From: Kudoa neothunni
Taxonomy: Eukaryota; Cnidaria
NCBI GenBank assembly: GCA_964304625.1
Contig: OZ199839.1
Coordinates: 4,836,001-4,900,000, forward strand
Direction of reading: 5' to 3'
Length of the DNA: 64,000 bases
The notes under the pieces are model-generated. The model saw only the letters and a program-made list of their open reading frames with translations, had not been told where the DNA came from and ran no database searches. The position numbers were made by a program, and so were the translations under genes. This document shows positions 11,781 through 24,158 of this stretch, in pieces (position 1 is the first letter of the stretch; each line of letters opens with the position of its first letter).

Positions 11781-12943
11781 TCGCTTCACAACGCTAGAAA
11801 ATTGGTTTACTCTGAGCATTTTCCCTAAAAACTCTAACGTCCACAACACGAAAATCAACGAGGCCACGTGAGAGTCAAAATTTAAAATGTATGATTGTAT
11901 ACACCAATATTTTCTCTTTTATCTTGATATGTTTTTAAATTATAATAAAATATTGTAGATTGTAAAATCTGAATTAAATGGATGAGAGAATATGGGTTTT
12001 GTTGTTGACTCATTTAATTCTCGTGGGAAGTGCACTTGATAGAAATTCAATTAGTTTCCTTATAATTCCAAATAAATAAGAAATAACTAAATTTTTATTT
12101 TTTATTAAGTAAGTGTCAAATATTTCTATAATTCTAAACCAATCATATTATTGGATTAACTTTCATTTAAATAATATTTGGGGGACTTTTTCAGTTATTC
12201 AACAATTGCAAAAAAATTAGCTTACTTTAGATACCTAATTAACAGTTTATCTGAAGCTATGTAATCTTCTAATACAGCTATACGAACAGAAGCGTGTGGC
12301 TAAACAAAATGTTATATTTAATAAATTGCAATGAAGCATAAAGTATCACACAAAAAAGGATATTTTTCGTTCATGGAACTGGCTTTAATCTTATTAAAGT
12401 AAGTTAATTACCCACATTTATAGAGTCAGTATTGGTTATTTCAGTAGATCGATCGATATCTCGTTAATTTTTTGATGCCTAAAATTCCAACTGTTAATAT
12501 ATCTATTAATATCAACACATTAAAGGGTGTTAGCTATTAATTAGTCGACTGTGATTGTTATCTTACCACCGGGACTATTATGTTGGATTATTAGCGACTT
12601 TAGAATAGAATATTAAAAAACTAAGAATTGCTAATTAAAATCCATAACATTATTTTTATTCTTGCGCAACAAATAAATATTACGCGAGAAAAGAAATTTA
12701 AATTATACTGGTTAATATGTGTTAGATGCTATCAAAAAAGACAGATTGTTTAGAATAAGGCCTGACTGGTGGAAATCCGTAACGATAATGACCATTAATA
12801 GTTTTTACTATGGTTAAGATTCAGATTTTTACGGTAATATTGTTCTAAGTAGATCAGTCTGGTGACAGTAATTAACTTTTTCCGCTATCTCAGATCTTGA
12901 GCTAGCATTAACGAGTGTTTTCGGGTTCAACCTGGAAAGAGTA
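11781..12943. other. Intergenic with one weak possible minus-strand exon
   Basis: Mostly AT-rich spacer. On the minus strand, 12300-12240 follows a plausible acceptor and reads VRIAVLEDYIASDKLLI, which has protein-like composition. I could not connect it to other exons or name a family, so it is noted rather than called as a gene. Confidence 0.25.
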
Positions 12944-13327
12944 ATGTGCGAGAAGTGCGTGATAGAGCCGTTTTGTAATCGTGGAATTCGATGCGACCAG
13001 AGGGGCGTTCACATACCCAACTATAAGGGTTGCTATTGTATACTATTAGGATATTATTTAGTTGATTTAGGATGCATAAAATGTGGAGAGAAAACATTAA
13101 TGGAAGATTGTTTATATAGGGTAATTGAGGACGATGTTGAACAAGTATTTTTCGAGCATGATTGTGCCGCTTGCCGACATCGAATCGGTAAGCATGAATT
13201 TTTCAGAGAAATCTCAATGTTTCGGCAGACATTAAAAATGAATTGCATATTGTGTGGAGTGGGTAATCTGAATACAACCATGTTGTTGTACGATCCCCAT
13301 CAATATGGGAATGGTCAATTATGGTAG
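12944..13327 (+). CDS. CHURC1: Churchill domain protein, copy A
   Basis: Two exons (12944-13028 and 13071-13327) flank a 42-nt intron and give 113 residues; human CHURC1 has 112. Churchill is a small zinc-binding protein described as an embryonic transcriptional regulator in vertebrates and widespread in eukaryotes. The N-terminus MCEKC matches human MCGDC. After the junction come the cysteine pairs CIKCG, CAACRHRIGKHEF and CILCGVG, which match the human zinc ligands, with CHHVIARHEY aligning to CRHRIGKHEF. Because the intron is 42 nt without a stop, the unspliced frame also stays open and would insert 14 residues inside the zinc-ribbon region. The splice position is supported by the same junction in copy B. 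It lies 1.1 kb upstream of copy B in the same orientation. Confidence 0.88.
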   Translation: MCEKCVIEPFCNRGIRCDQRGVHIPNYKGCYCILLGYYLVDLGCIKCGEKTLMEDCLYRVIEDDVEQVFFEHDCAACRHRIGKHEFFREISMFRQTLKMNCILCGVGNLNTTMLLYDPHQYGNGQLW

Positions 13328-14384
13328 TTTGAATGCTGGTTGGCCAATTTATAACAATTTGGTATCTATTTAATAACTAGATAAAATCATTTTTGCTAGA
13401 ATTATGTGAATTTTTGATTTATGTTTTCGGCGCCAAATGTTATATAATTATTTTATTTCAACGAATGCATTTTTCTATTTATATTTAATCATTTCATCAT
13501 TGGAAACCAAATAATTAATTGAATAATACAGAGGAGCGCTTCGGTTTTTATATCTGATTAATTTTTTAAAGTCTCTTTTTAATATGAATATAGATTTTCG
13601 CGACAGCTTTTGCGTGTTTACGCTAGTTGATAAAATTTCGGCATTGTTTTTTAAGAAAAATTTATTTTAATATTAAAAATTACAAATCTAAAATTACTGC
13701 GATTTTCCCGTCAACCTACATTGTCGTAAAATATGATAAATATATTGGCCAGTTTATTTGGATTAAATATTATATTCCTTTTAATAAACGATCTTCCTAT
13801 ATTGGTTGTGCTATCGAATTTTTCTTGAACTAAAATTTAATTTATATTATAAGAGAATTTCATCAACGCCGAAAATAATTTATTTTTCAATGACTTAAAT
13901 GAATTTTGGTCTCATTTTTATACTATTCTTTAAAATATGTATCTTAACTTCCCAATATTTATATAAAAGCAGTTGATTCAGTGGATATATTTTTGTATTT
14001 CTTACAAATTTTGTTCTCATCTTAGTTGCCAAGAATTAAGAATTGAGGGGGAAGAAAAAAATTCCAGCCGGCTTATATTTTGTATATTGACCTTATTTAT
14101 TATAATAAATAACGCAGATAATCACGAAAATTTTACCAACTATATTTATACGGATTTCATGGATTTATTTATTTCAGAATTGAAGAATTGAAGAAAAAAA
14201 TGTGTCTAGAAATCCTAATCTAACCACAACAATCGTGATTACGGGAAGATTAAAATCCCACTCACTTTTGTAAATTCAACAATGACTATCTTTGAATAGA
14301 AAAAAATATTTATGCACATTAAAATAATAATCACACCTTAAACATCCATTCCTATCGTGTCCTTTCGGCTAACACCAAAGTGGA
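13328..14384. other. Spacer between the two Churchill genes
   Basis: AT-rich, with no recognised gene or transposon. Short open frames at 13627-13833 and 13973-14191 have low-complexity composition and no family signal. Confidence 0.5.
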
Positions 14385-14767
14385 ATGTGTGAAGGTTGCA
14401 CAAAGGATCCTTATTGTGATCGCGGTTCTACATGTTGTGAAAAAGGGACCTATATGATGAATTATAAAGGTTTTTCGGATGGGTTGTCTGCATAGTATCA
14501 CAAAATCTAGGTTGTAAACAATGTGGAGCCAATAATATCAACGATGAAGCCTATACTGAAGTGGATAATGGTGAAAGTGAGGAAGTTTCGTACAATCATA
14601 CTTGTGCATCCTGCAAACATATTATTGGTGAGCACAATTACTCTTTTAAAGTCAATGAAAGTCATCAGTTTTATGATATGAACTGTGTGTTATGTGGCGT
14701 TGGGGAATATTCAACCACTATTCTACCTTACAACCCAGAGAAAAACCATTTAAATGGAACATTTTAG
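14385..14767 (+). CDS. CHURC1: Churchill domain protein, copy B
   Basis: Two exons (14385-14469 and 14511-14767) with a 41-nt intron in the same position and phase as copy A give 113 residues. The start MCEGCTKDPYC, then NYKGCKQCG across the junction, CASCKHIIGEHNY and CVLCGVGEYSTTILPYNP carry all the Cys pairs of the family. The central and C-terminal parts resemble human Churchill more closely than copy A does (human SILPDDP, here TILPYNP). The two copies share roughly half their residues by eye, so the duplication is old. Here the intron contains stops, so splicing is required. Confidence 0.88.
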
Positions 14768-14978
14768 CTGTTGATTTTTATTTGTCAAGAATCAATTTTT
14801 ACTTTGTATTTTTGTATGTGATCTAAACTACTAAAATGTCGTCATCAAATTCTTTTTATAACAGATTTCTCTCCTTTTCTCATTATCGTTTTGTAAAAAA
14901 GAAAAAATATGTTAGGAATCATTCTCAATTAATTTTTTATTAAAATTGCCCAAAATAGTGGTAGAGTTGTGCGTTTAA

Positions 14979-17322
14979 CCCTTAAACACTATCCCTGGTC
15001 TCTACGAGCCCACTTCCGAATAAAACTCGCTTTAAATTCGTCAATTTTAATCATTTTTACCCCGGATTTCACGTAAATTCATAAACAATTGTTTTCCGCA
15101 TATTAAGCTGTTTGAGATACAGGTGAGCTTATTATTAAGTAAACAAATAACAAATCCAGCCATTTTTAATCCTAAATATTAACAGGATTTTCCCAGCACA
15201 TTGTATTCTTCAGCAATAATGGCTTCTTCTGATGCAGAAAGTATATCTTCAGGTGAAATTGAAAAGTTATTGCAGATAGAAAGAGAACCTAAATTTTGTA
15301 ATGCTAAATTATTGAGTAATTTCAATTTTGAAGGATTTTGCATTATATTTCTGTTTATAGATGATATTGAGACTACAAACGAATGCACCCCAATAGATGA
15401 AAATGGTATAAGTTCCACTTATTATATTTCAAAAGACGAATCTTTAATCTGGTCTTCAAAATCCATACCTGGACGAACTGCCAATCAAAATATTATCAAT
15501 AATGACCCAGAGGAAGGCAAACCTATTGTAACATTGGATACAACAACCGTATTGAGCTCATTTTCGCATTTTATAAAAGAAGAGACGATCGAAGAAATTT
15601 TATCGTTCACAAACCGCAACGGTCTTGAAAAATATAATGATCCGTAGAAACGCCTAGATTGCATCGAGTTAAAAGCTTTCTTAGGATTGCTGTTATTGGC
15701 TGATGCCTATAAATCAAACCTAGAGTGTACCTGGATTCTGTGACATGAGATTTCAAAAAATCTTAAATTGCTTGTGCTTTGATGAATATTGGAAGCCTAA
15801 AAAGTTCCCAAATTTAGCTGATAAATTTTCCCCGTCAGTAAACTGTTTGGAAATATTTCTAGAATCTGTAGGAATAGTTGTATCTCAGGACCTAATTTGA
15901 CCGTAGATGAACAACTATATCCGTTCCGAGGGCGTGTATCATTTCTCGTTTACATGCCAAAAGAACCATGCAAATATGGGCTAAAATTTTGGATCGTATG
16001 TGATAGTCAAACACATTATGTATCCAACTTTTTTCCTTACTTGGGTAAAATTGATGAGTGCCGTGAAACAAATCTGTTTTAAAGTTGTCATTGATTTGAC
16101 TCAACATTTGTTGGACTCGGGATGTACTATTACATGCGATAATTATTTCACTTCCTAGAAGCTAGCTCTATATCTACGATAAATAAAAACGTCCACTCTT
16201 GGTACGGTACGCAAATGTCGAACATTCATTCCAACTGAATTTCAACCAAATAACTCTCGGAAGATATTTTCATCCTTATTTGGTTTCTATAAGTCATAAA
16301 CCCTAATTTCTTATGTACTGACGAAAAACAAGGCTGTAATAATTCTTTCTTCGGAGCATCGTACTCCAAGCGTTAGTTCAGAGTACCATCGTAAACCAAA
16401 AGCAATTTTGGATTATAATGTACAGAAATGTGGTGTTGACACTTTGGATCAATGTATTTTCCACTTATACATGTAAAAGAAAATGTTGACGGTGGCCGTT
16501 TGCTGTATTTTGTCAAATACTTGATATAGCTGCGTTCAATGCATTTTCGTCGTCTGTATGCATGGCAATCCCGATTATTGACGCAAACAAGTCAAATCGT
16601 CGCCAACAATTTCTCGTGGATTTGTCCATGTCATTAATTAAGCTCGAGAGGAATGGAGATATAAAATGGCATTTGTTTTTAACCAGCCTGCTGTCAAAAG
16701 AACAATGGAAATAGTTGGTTTCGAATTTAATAAAGAAAGTGATCCTCCAGTGGAAAAACAAGAAAATAATCAAAGAAAGCGATGCCGTTTGTGTCCTCCT
16801 ATCAGTATTGTACGTAGAAGCAAGTAAATCCGTCACTTATGTGATAGAAGTGTTTGTAATGAACATTCAAAGAAAACATTATCTTTTTAAACTGTGACTC
16901 ATAACAAAATTAATTTAAACATATTTTTTTCCCATGGTTTTTTATTGAACGTAATGTGAAGTTTATAACGATTGGAACATATAGTAGAAATGAATTAAAA
17001 ACAAATAATTTTTGATTTTGCTAACTACTATAATAGGAATGTTGATTAAAATACAAATAAATTAAAACTGACACCGAATAAATACATTTTAATAATAGGA
17101 AACAATATAATAATTTTTTTGTTATGCGTAATAATATAGTTTATCATATTACCTTTAACTGTTCTATTTTTATTTATATATCGTATATAATGTGACATGT
17201 CAATAGTAGAAGAGTTAATTTAAGATTAAATTATAATACTGCGTTCGACGTAAGTTAATCACTGGGCTCCTGGAGCCTAGGGTTAATGTTTACGGGAGCG
17301 CCAGGAGGTTAGTGTTTAAGGG
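14979..17322 (+). mobile_element. Decayed piggyBac transposon
   Basis: The ends are CCCTTAAACACTATCCCTGG on the left and the reverse complement of CCCTTAAACACTAACCTCCT on the right. They are flanked by TTAA (14975-14978) and a mutated TGAA (17323-17326), as expected for piggyBac TTAA targeting. The interior (about 15219-16890) encodes a PGBD transposase in broken frames, closely related to the copy at 26004-28232: LTVDEQLYPFRGRVSFLVYM with the first catalytic Asp near 15900, ITCDNYFTS with the second near 16135, and GVDTLDQC with the third near 16435. Several stops and frameshifts are present. It is inactive and older than the 26-kb copy. Confidence 0.88.
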
Positions 17323-17479
17323 TGAATACTTTGGGAGATGAAAGGGATATCATATGTACAATATCTAATATTTGATTATATTTCCTTCAAGTGACCAATA
17401 TTAATGAGTGTAACATATAGAATTAGCCTGTCTTAATATATAACCTAGAAATCGAGTAATTTCTACCTCCTGTGAAAGC

Positions 17480-17660
17480 GGTGATTCCCAACCGGGGTTC
17501 GACGAACGAAGAAAATTTTGATTTTCCGTTCTGCACACCCTGTTGGCACAATTTGAGTAGTACCGTGTTTCCACGAAAATAAGATAAGGTCTTATATTTA
17601 ACACATGAAAATTAGCACTAGGTCTTATTTTCGATTAATTCAGGTACCGCGGGAAGCTAC
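17480..17660 (+). repeat. Short DNA-transposon termini
   Basis: TGATTCCCAACCGGGGTTCG near 17485 resembles hAT terminal sequence. CCGTGTTTCCACGAAAATAAG near 17560 is followed by an inverted AATAAGACC-type segment and resembles the end of a short inverted-repeat element. Both are partial. They may mark the left flank of the hAT copy that follows. Confidence 0.35.
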
Positions 17661-17902
17661 CTATTTTGATTAAATACAAAGATTTCCCTTAAAATAAAAA
17701 TATATTTAGATAAATACACTCCTTCCACTATATTTCATAACATCCTTAATCAAAAAGTGACCATATATGATTATTTATTGCCCCCTCCTCCATAAAGAAT
17801 ATACTATGTGCCTTAAGTTATCTGCGGTGTCATCTTTAAGTCTTATCAGATCGATCAGCTGCGACTGGTTGTCTTTGATTTATATTGTTAATTATTATAA
17901 GT

Positions 17903-18636
17903 ATGCTGAAGAAGACGAAAAAGTGGTCCGACAACCATGTTGAATATGGTTTCACCGTAGTAAATCCTGCCAATGAAAGTCAGCGCCCCTAGTGTAGGAT
18001 CCGTAATGCTGTGCTAAGTAATTCTAGCCTCGCTCCTGCAAAACTACGTGAACATTTTGTGAAGCTTCATGCGAATGGCCAATATAAAAATGCAACAATT
18101 GCAGATTTTAGCGATATTGTATCTTATGTCGGAGCCTATTCCTCGCAGTGGCGCTAGTGTTACAAACGGAAATCATTATCTAATCTGGGCTTTGTGTCAA
18201 CTGACAAACTAATTTTGCTAGCATCCTACGAAATATCATATTTGATCGGAAAACTAAAAAAGCCTCATACAATTGGCGAATCATTAGTTAAACCAGCTGC
18301 GATGCAAATGGAAAATATCCTTTTAGGTAAGGCCGCCGAAACTAAATTTTTCCCAAGTTTCTCTCTCCAATAATACTGTGCGATGCAGAATTATAGATAT
18401 AAGCAATGATATACTGTGGTAAATACTGGAACATCTGACTTCAAGCCCACTAAAATTTAGCCTCCAACTTGACGAAACTACGGATATTGTTGATATGTGC
18501 CAGCTTTCTGTATTTGTGAGATATTTCTACCAAAATTCGATAAAAGAAGAAAACTTGGTCTATAATCGCCTCAAGAAGACGACAAGAGCATCTGATATGA
18601 AAAAAATGGTGGATGACTTTTTCCAAGAACACCAAC
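17903..18636 (+). mobile_element. hAT transposase, ZBED5-like, N-terminal half, broken
   Basis: The reading starts MLKKTKKWSDNHVEYGF and continues through a BED-type zinc finger remnant (LAPAKLREHFVKLH) to ASYEISYLIGKLKKPHTIG. It then runs to ILLGKAAE and a degenerate LDETTDI-type region near 18465. These are hallmarks of the hAT family behind ZBED5-type domesticated genes. In-frame stops occur near 17990 and elsewhere. The copy runs directly into the assembly gap, so its C-terminal dimerisation region is missing from the window. Confidence 0.72.
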
Positions 18637-18836
18637 NNNNNNNNNNNNNNNNNNNNNNNNNNNNNNNNNNNNNNNNNNNNNNNNNNNNNNNNNNNNNNNN
18701 NNNNNNNNNNNNNNNNNNNNNNNNNNNNNNNNNNNNNNNNNNNNNNNNNNNNNNNNNNNNNNNNNNNNNNNNNNNNNNNNNNNNNNNNNNNNNNNNNNNN
18801 NNNNNNNNNNNNNNNNNNNNNNNNNNNNNNNNNNNN
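18637..18836. other. Assembly gap of 200 N
   Basis: Exactly 200 ambiguous bases, probably a placeholder of arbitrary size between contigs. Orientation and distance across it should not be trusted. Confidence 0.95.
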
Positions 18837-19925
18837 TCTCTATGAACGCTGTTACTAAATTTTCAGCTGGGTCCCATTTTGTACAATCTGTATTATAAAA
18901 TAAACTTTTCGAATAAATCAAGCTGTTTGATGTCTCGGTCTTCAATAATGATCTATTTTTCATTTTGATTATGTTCAATTGGGTAAATATTCTTTCGGAA
19001 CAAGCAGGAGAATGAGGTAATGAGAGCAAGCTTATCATTAGTTTTGAAATTAATGGATATTTAGGAACATCGCCAATTCTTTTTTCTGATACATCGTACC
19101 AAAATTTTTCGCGGTCACTTATCGAAAAGAGATTTGATTCTTCGAAAGTTAATTGTCTCCATTCAATATCCGCATTGGTATAGTCTTCATCCGATATAAT
19201 AATGGAGAATATTGCTGCAAGGGATATGATAGACTGAGGCTTACCTTCATTTACGTTACTTGGGTCCTTTGCCTCAAACAATTCAAGTTCTTTAAATAAA
19301 TTATTATATAGAAATCGATCAATTATTTCATTTGCTAAGGAAATATTTAAATTAAATGTATTTATTTTATATTGGAGATATTCTTGTGAATTTATTATGG
19401 AAGAATTCATTGTATATATGCAAGTCGCTTTGGATCCGCGACAAACACTATCTAATGGAAGATAATTTGAGGGACTATTAATATTAATATTCCAAATATC
19501 CACATTTTTAATGATTTCTCTTTTCATAAATAAGCTGAGAATGACTTTTACTGTAGAACTGATTGAATTTTTTAGCTTGTGTATTCGAAAAGTTTCTGAT
19601 TGGAATTCAAGATTAAGTTTGTTCACTACTGGGAGTATAAAGTTTAAGGATTCAATATACATATGATTGGTTTATTGAGTTTAGGATTTATTAATTTTGC
19701 TGATTCAAAACCATTTTCTGATACTGCAGCAGTGTAAAACATTTTGAGTGCATTCCATTGATCGAGTATTCTAGCGACGACTTGTTCAAGTGACAACCAT
19801 CTTGTGCTACAAGGGCGTAATATCTTTCTAGGACAAATGTCCATTATCTTTTGAAATTCTTTGTATTCATTCAAATGTTTTAACCGGTCCCTATTAAAAA
19901 TTTGTGTATAATTATTCCTCGTCAA
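18837..19925 (-). mobile_element. hAT transposase, C-terminal two thirds
   Basis: Two overlapping minus-strand frames (19925-19644 and 19662-18837) meet at one frameshift. The first has ILRPCSTRWLSLEQVVARIL, the RW motif of hAT transposases, followed by LDQWNALKMFY. The second ends in the C-terminal hAT dimerisation motif (LLSLPHSPACSERIFTQLN). The 5' part with zinc finger and first catalytic residues is absent upstream of 19925, so this is a 5'-truncated copy. It faces the plus-strand hAT copy across the gap and belongs to a different subfamily. Confidence 0.8.
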
Positions 19926-20506
19926 CTTTTTAATTCAATTACTTAAATTTGTACGTGACATGTAAAACTACAATCTAGTATTAATTTTCTCCCCACACAA
20001 GAATGATTATTTTATTACATTATTACTTTATATTTTTCATTAAAATTCTCGATTTCGATTAAATTTAGTCAAATATCGAGGCTCAAAGACACCAGTAAAT
20101 AATAAACAACGTTCACCTATAAAACTGCATACATTATTTGATAGCGTGATTTTTAATCGAACAATTTTCTATCTTATTTTAATTCTGATCGAGTCAAAAG
20201 TCATATATTCTATAAATAAAATAAAGCTACTACTCATTTAATATTCATAATGCATGTAAAGTTTGTAGAAGATTGCTTAAAGGGGTTGTGCGTAAAATAA
20301 ATCACGCATTGTACAATTTTTGGGCCTCGAATAATCAAGATTTATAAACTTAGTTTTGTCAAAGAATTTCAAAAACAAACGAATCTTTGTTTAAAATAAT
20401 AATAAAAAAACCAAAATTTAGATAATGAACAACAAAAGATAAAAAAATAAGACATTGAACAGATTATTTAGCTTGAACTATATTTTATAGAGTCGGTTTA
20501 ATTTTA
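19926..20506. other. Intergenic 3' flank of the exchanger gene
   Basis: AT-rich, with no coding signal seen. Confidence 0.5.
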
Positions 20507-23252
20507 TCATTCCTGGGAGTCTTTATAATTCACAGAAAATCCATAAATTTTTGATGCATTAGTACTGGAAGCGGCTTCATTGAACTCCACATCATCCTCA
20601 TCAAGATCTTCATTTAAGGTGACAGCCATTTCGTTGTAGCCTGTCCTAATGACATCATTTGCGCTCATATTTAATACCGGCTACAAATGTACATATAGAA
20701 AAACAAGACAGGCGGTGATTTTGAGGACTTACATATTTTAAAGTAGAATAATATGAACTTTTACGAGTGCAGCAACAAAAATGTTTTATAGCAGATCCCA
20801 TATTTTTCAAAAGAACAAAAAGAGGTGGACCATTTTTGGTGAAAAAAGGGATGAATATTTTCATATCGTAATCATGCCATTTCCTCATAAACTCGCTACG
20901 ATGAGTGTTTCCAGCATCCGTAGCATTATTGTCACGTATTTCAATCTTCAGTAAGAATTAAAAAATGTCAACGCAAAACAACGTAATTTATACCGGAGGA
21001 CTATCAGAGGTCAAATCCTCTGGAACATTAACACTAAACGTTTAAACGTAAAAAAATACAGTTTTACAGTATGAACCAAAATTATTAAAAATATACGGGA
21101 CATTTAATATTTTAATAATTTTGGAAATGAGACTGCCGAATATCAAAACGGTAACGAGCACCAAAGTCATTGTAGTTGACAGCATTATTTGACGACTCTG
21201 TGTGATTGTATTTCTGATGGCAAGTGCAAAAGAAACGGCACCTTTCAAACCTGTTTATGAAAGTTCACTAGAAACCGAATTTTATGCAATAAAATGAATA
21301 TACCAGCAAAAAACAAAACGTGCTGCGAATTCATGGGTAGGACGTTCTCTTCTGCGTAAATTCAACAAATAACAAAACCCATACACAACCATAGCTCTGG
21401 CTGCCATTAAACAGACCTAAGATAACAATTAATTATTAATTCAACTGATTGTGTGAGCTATTTAACATACCAACGACCAGACAATGAAACCGCCATCCCA
21501 TTCGTGCTTTGGAAAAGCAAATAATGATATGCCAATATAAGAGAAGACAAAATTGGTGGCAATGAACTCAATCAAATCGAAGAACTATGTCAAATAAATT
21601 CTAGGAAGATTGAAAACTTTAAATTTACCTGTTCTATGACTTTACGAGAATCGTAGGAAAGATGCGATTAGTGTAATGCGAATTGAACATTCCACAAAAC
21701 AAAATCGAAACCACCCCTAATAAAAATTTCTAATCAAAAAACGAATCAAAATTTACCTGTGCAATGTAGCATCTCTCCCAACAAATACGATGAATATGAA
21801 ATAATGATATAGAATGCCGTTTCCAGCACCGAATATTCGTTGATGGTTGACGTTTTAGTGATCTTTTCGAATCAACTTAGCAAATACAGCATCATCCACA
21901 CAAATAAACATACAATTGCTCCAATTGCTCCAACCACTATACCAATAGTGATGGAGCCAATTAAAACTCCAACGAAACGACCTATTGACTTGAAAATTTG
22001 AGCGTATTTATCTTTGTCGCTGGATTTTTGGGACATTATTGCATAATCTTCCACCGCACTGGATTACAACAAATTCATGCTCACACAGATGAACAAATGT
22101 TTAAGAAGAAAAAAAAATTAATTACTCGTACAAAACCAAAGATACAACGTCATTTAGAGCACTTTCTCCAAATACAATAGAATTCAAAGTTGGTTCAATC
22201 TTTAACTCGTTGAATACATTTAATATACTTACTATATTTTTGTGAAATATTAAAAATTAATTTAGAAATAAATCGAACTATACAGGATCTGTAGGAGCTA
22301 CAATTGCTCCAAATAGCATGCATTCTGACCCGCTCAAAAAGGTTTTATTCGTGTGGTGTTTTGAAATAGATGCATACAAATAAGTTGTTCCACTGTCAGT
22401 TTATAGGGGAAAATATTAGAGTATTTATGAAATAAAATCAACCAATTACGAAAATAGCATAGCTGTCACAAACGAACCAACGATAGATATTATCATCACT
22501 GTGCTAAAGTTTTTAACAAAGTGTTTCTAAACAGCCTCAACTGTATTAAAAAATAGGCTATAATTTCGATAACTTTATTCATTCTCAATCCAGCTACAAA
22601 CATAATCGGAGGAAGAATCAAATAGAAAAATATTTCAGGATCAAATATTAACTAATAAATAAACCAGTGTGGACGTTAACAATTCTGTTATTACGCTTAA
22701 ATACCACATTTCTGGCGATGTATGATTCTTTTGGAATCTTTTGAGTTGCTCCTTGCAGTTTGTAAATGTAGTTGTGCTTGTGAAAACTATTCAGGAGATA
22801 CTCGGGAGGTTGATTCACCGAAAGATTGTCCAAATTGAAGCCGTGCTCCAATTTCACACCATCACTTCGACCGTATCTTATGATAATTCCAATAATTATC
22901 CCTATAATTCCAATTGCAAAATAAGAATATTAAATCAAAGAATAGCTGAAGATCTTATGTATTATTACCATAAATAAGACCACAATGTAGCATCTGGCAG
23001 AATACGAATTTTGTATTTTTTTGATATGAACGAGGTGATTGTTATCACAAACAAAAGACAAATACCCAAACTAATAATGTATCCATTCTCAGAGTGCACA
23101 AATCTGGAATCCTCATCCACTTTCACATCCAGACTCCAATCATTCACATCAATGGTGGTACTCTCTTGGACTTTAGGAGTGGACGTGTCATGGCAAAAAA
23201 TAACATATAAAAACAGTGCAGCGACAATAAATCTCCCAGCTAACCCAATCAT
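20507..23252 (-). CDS. Endosomal-type Na+/H+ exchanger (SLC9A6/7/9 clade)
   Basis: A multi-exon minus-strand gene starts at 23252 with a signal-anchor-like MIGLAGRFIVAALFLYVIF. It continues through IFDPEIFFYLILPPIMFVAG, KHFVKNFSTVMIISIVGSF, LFGAIVAPTDPV and FGESALNDVVSLVLYE (the ion-site motif, human FGESVLNDAV). Further blocks are LLGEMLHCTGVVSILFCGMF, FFDLIEFIATNFVFSYIGIS and GLKGAVSFALAIRNT, and it ends near 20507 in an acidic cytosolic tail. After the membrane domain, MKIFIPFFTKNGPPL matches the LKPLLTHSGPPL tail of human NHE6/7/9, which places it in the organellar clade. Introns are short; one at 22652-22680 is only 29 nt. The junction between the first exon and the RYG-containing exon (about 22890-22990) could not be resolved without a one-base discrepancy. 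Confidence 0.9.
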
Positions 23253-23848
23253 ACACTCAAAAACTAGGTTTTAGACACGCACAGTTATTCCCAAATAATC
23301 CCTATACAAAATAAACTAAATACTATTAATATGCATGCGAATGGCGTGCGCATAAATATGTAAGGTTAAAAATTCCGATAATTATATTTTATTTGAAGAT
23401 AAAAATAAAATTATAACATTGAATATTGACCATAATTTAAATTGATTCTATTATTAAAAAATTTTAAATCTATAATTGATATATCCTGTTTTAGTATGGA
23501 CGTTTATTCGATGTCTACTTAATACTTTATAAGTATTCAAATTAGGTGATGTTTTATTAATTTTTTAATTATATTTCGAAATTAATAAAAACAAATCTTT
23601 TAAACTCTATTCTGTTGTTTTTTAGAAATCTTTTAATTATAAATTCTGAATATATCATTAAAGGTTTATGTTAATGATCAATTAATTATAAAATGTATTT
23701 AATCAAATATAATTAAAATATTGATTGTTAATAAAAAAGTATTAAAATGCGCATAAATGTGATTAATCAGAGTTAAATCGAACAAGATAAATAAATATAA
23801 ACAGCATGATTTATTATCCGTGTGAATTTATAACTTCTTAAGGTTTTA
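23253..23848. other. AT-rich 5' flank of the exchanger gene
   Basis: Extremely AT-rich spacer with no gene recognised. It presumably contains the exchanger promoter. Confidence 0.5.
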
Positions 23849-24158
23849 TGGAATTTACGTCAGTCATGAGAGGATTATGAGCTTATTAACATTGATCCAA
23901 GTTGGCCACACAATTAGCGAAGAAACACGACCCAAGTTTACAAAAATATGTAGAGAATTTTGTAATAACAATAATATCAATATATTTCTGCATCATAGTT
24001 CAAAAATTTAAATACAACTTTGAGCTTAGATTCTACAGCGGGTACCCGATTGTAGCAGGTTTCGTATCCAACTCCAAACAATGCAAAGATCAAAAATTCA
24101 CCGTCCACAAACATTACAAGATAGATAATGGCACATTAAGTTATTTAGCTAAAAATTA
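23849..24158 (+). CDS. Possible small gene, unidentified
   Basis: ATG at 23849 can splice from TCA (donor GTCATG) to an exon reading LATQLAKKHDPSLQKYVENF, then over a 37-nt GT..AG segment to a Thr/Ser-rich exon. The composition is protein-like and the introns have the local size, but the last junction is ambiguous and I recognise no family. It could be a chance arrangement in AT-rich DNA. Confidence 0.22.

Noticed and set aside
13054-13281. Minus-strand open frame opposite Churchill copy A
   Set aside because: Antisense shadow of a well-supported gene.
20990-21030. tRNA T-arm-like GAGGTCAAATCCTC
   Set aside because: It lies inside an exchanger exon and no other tRNA arms surround it.
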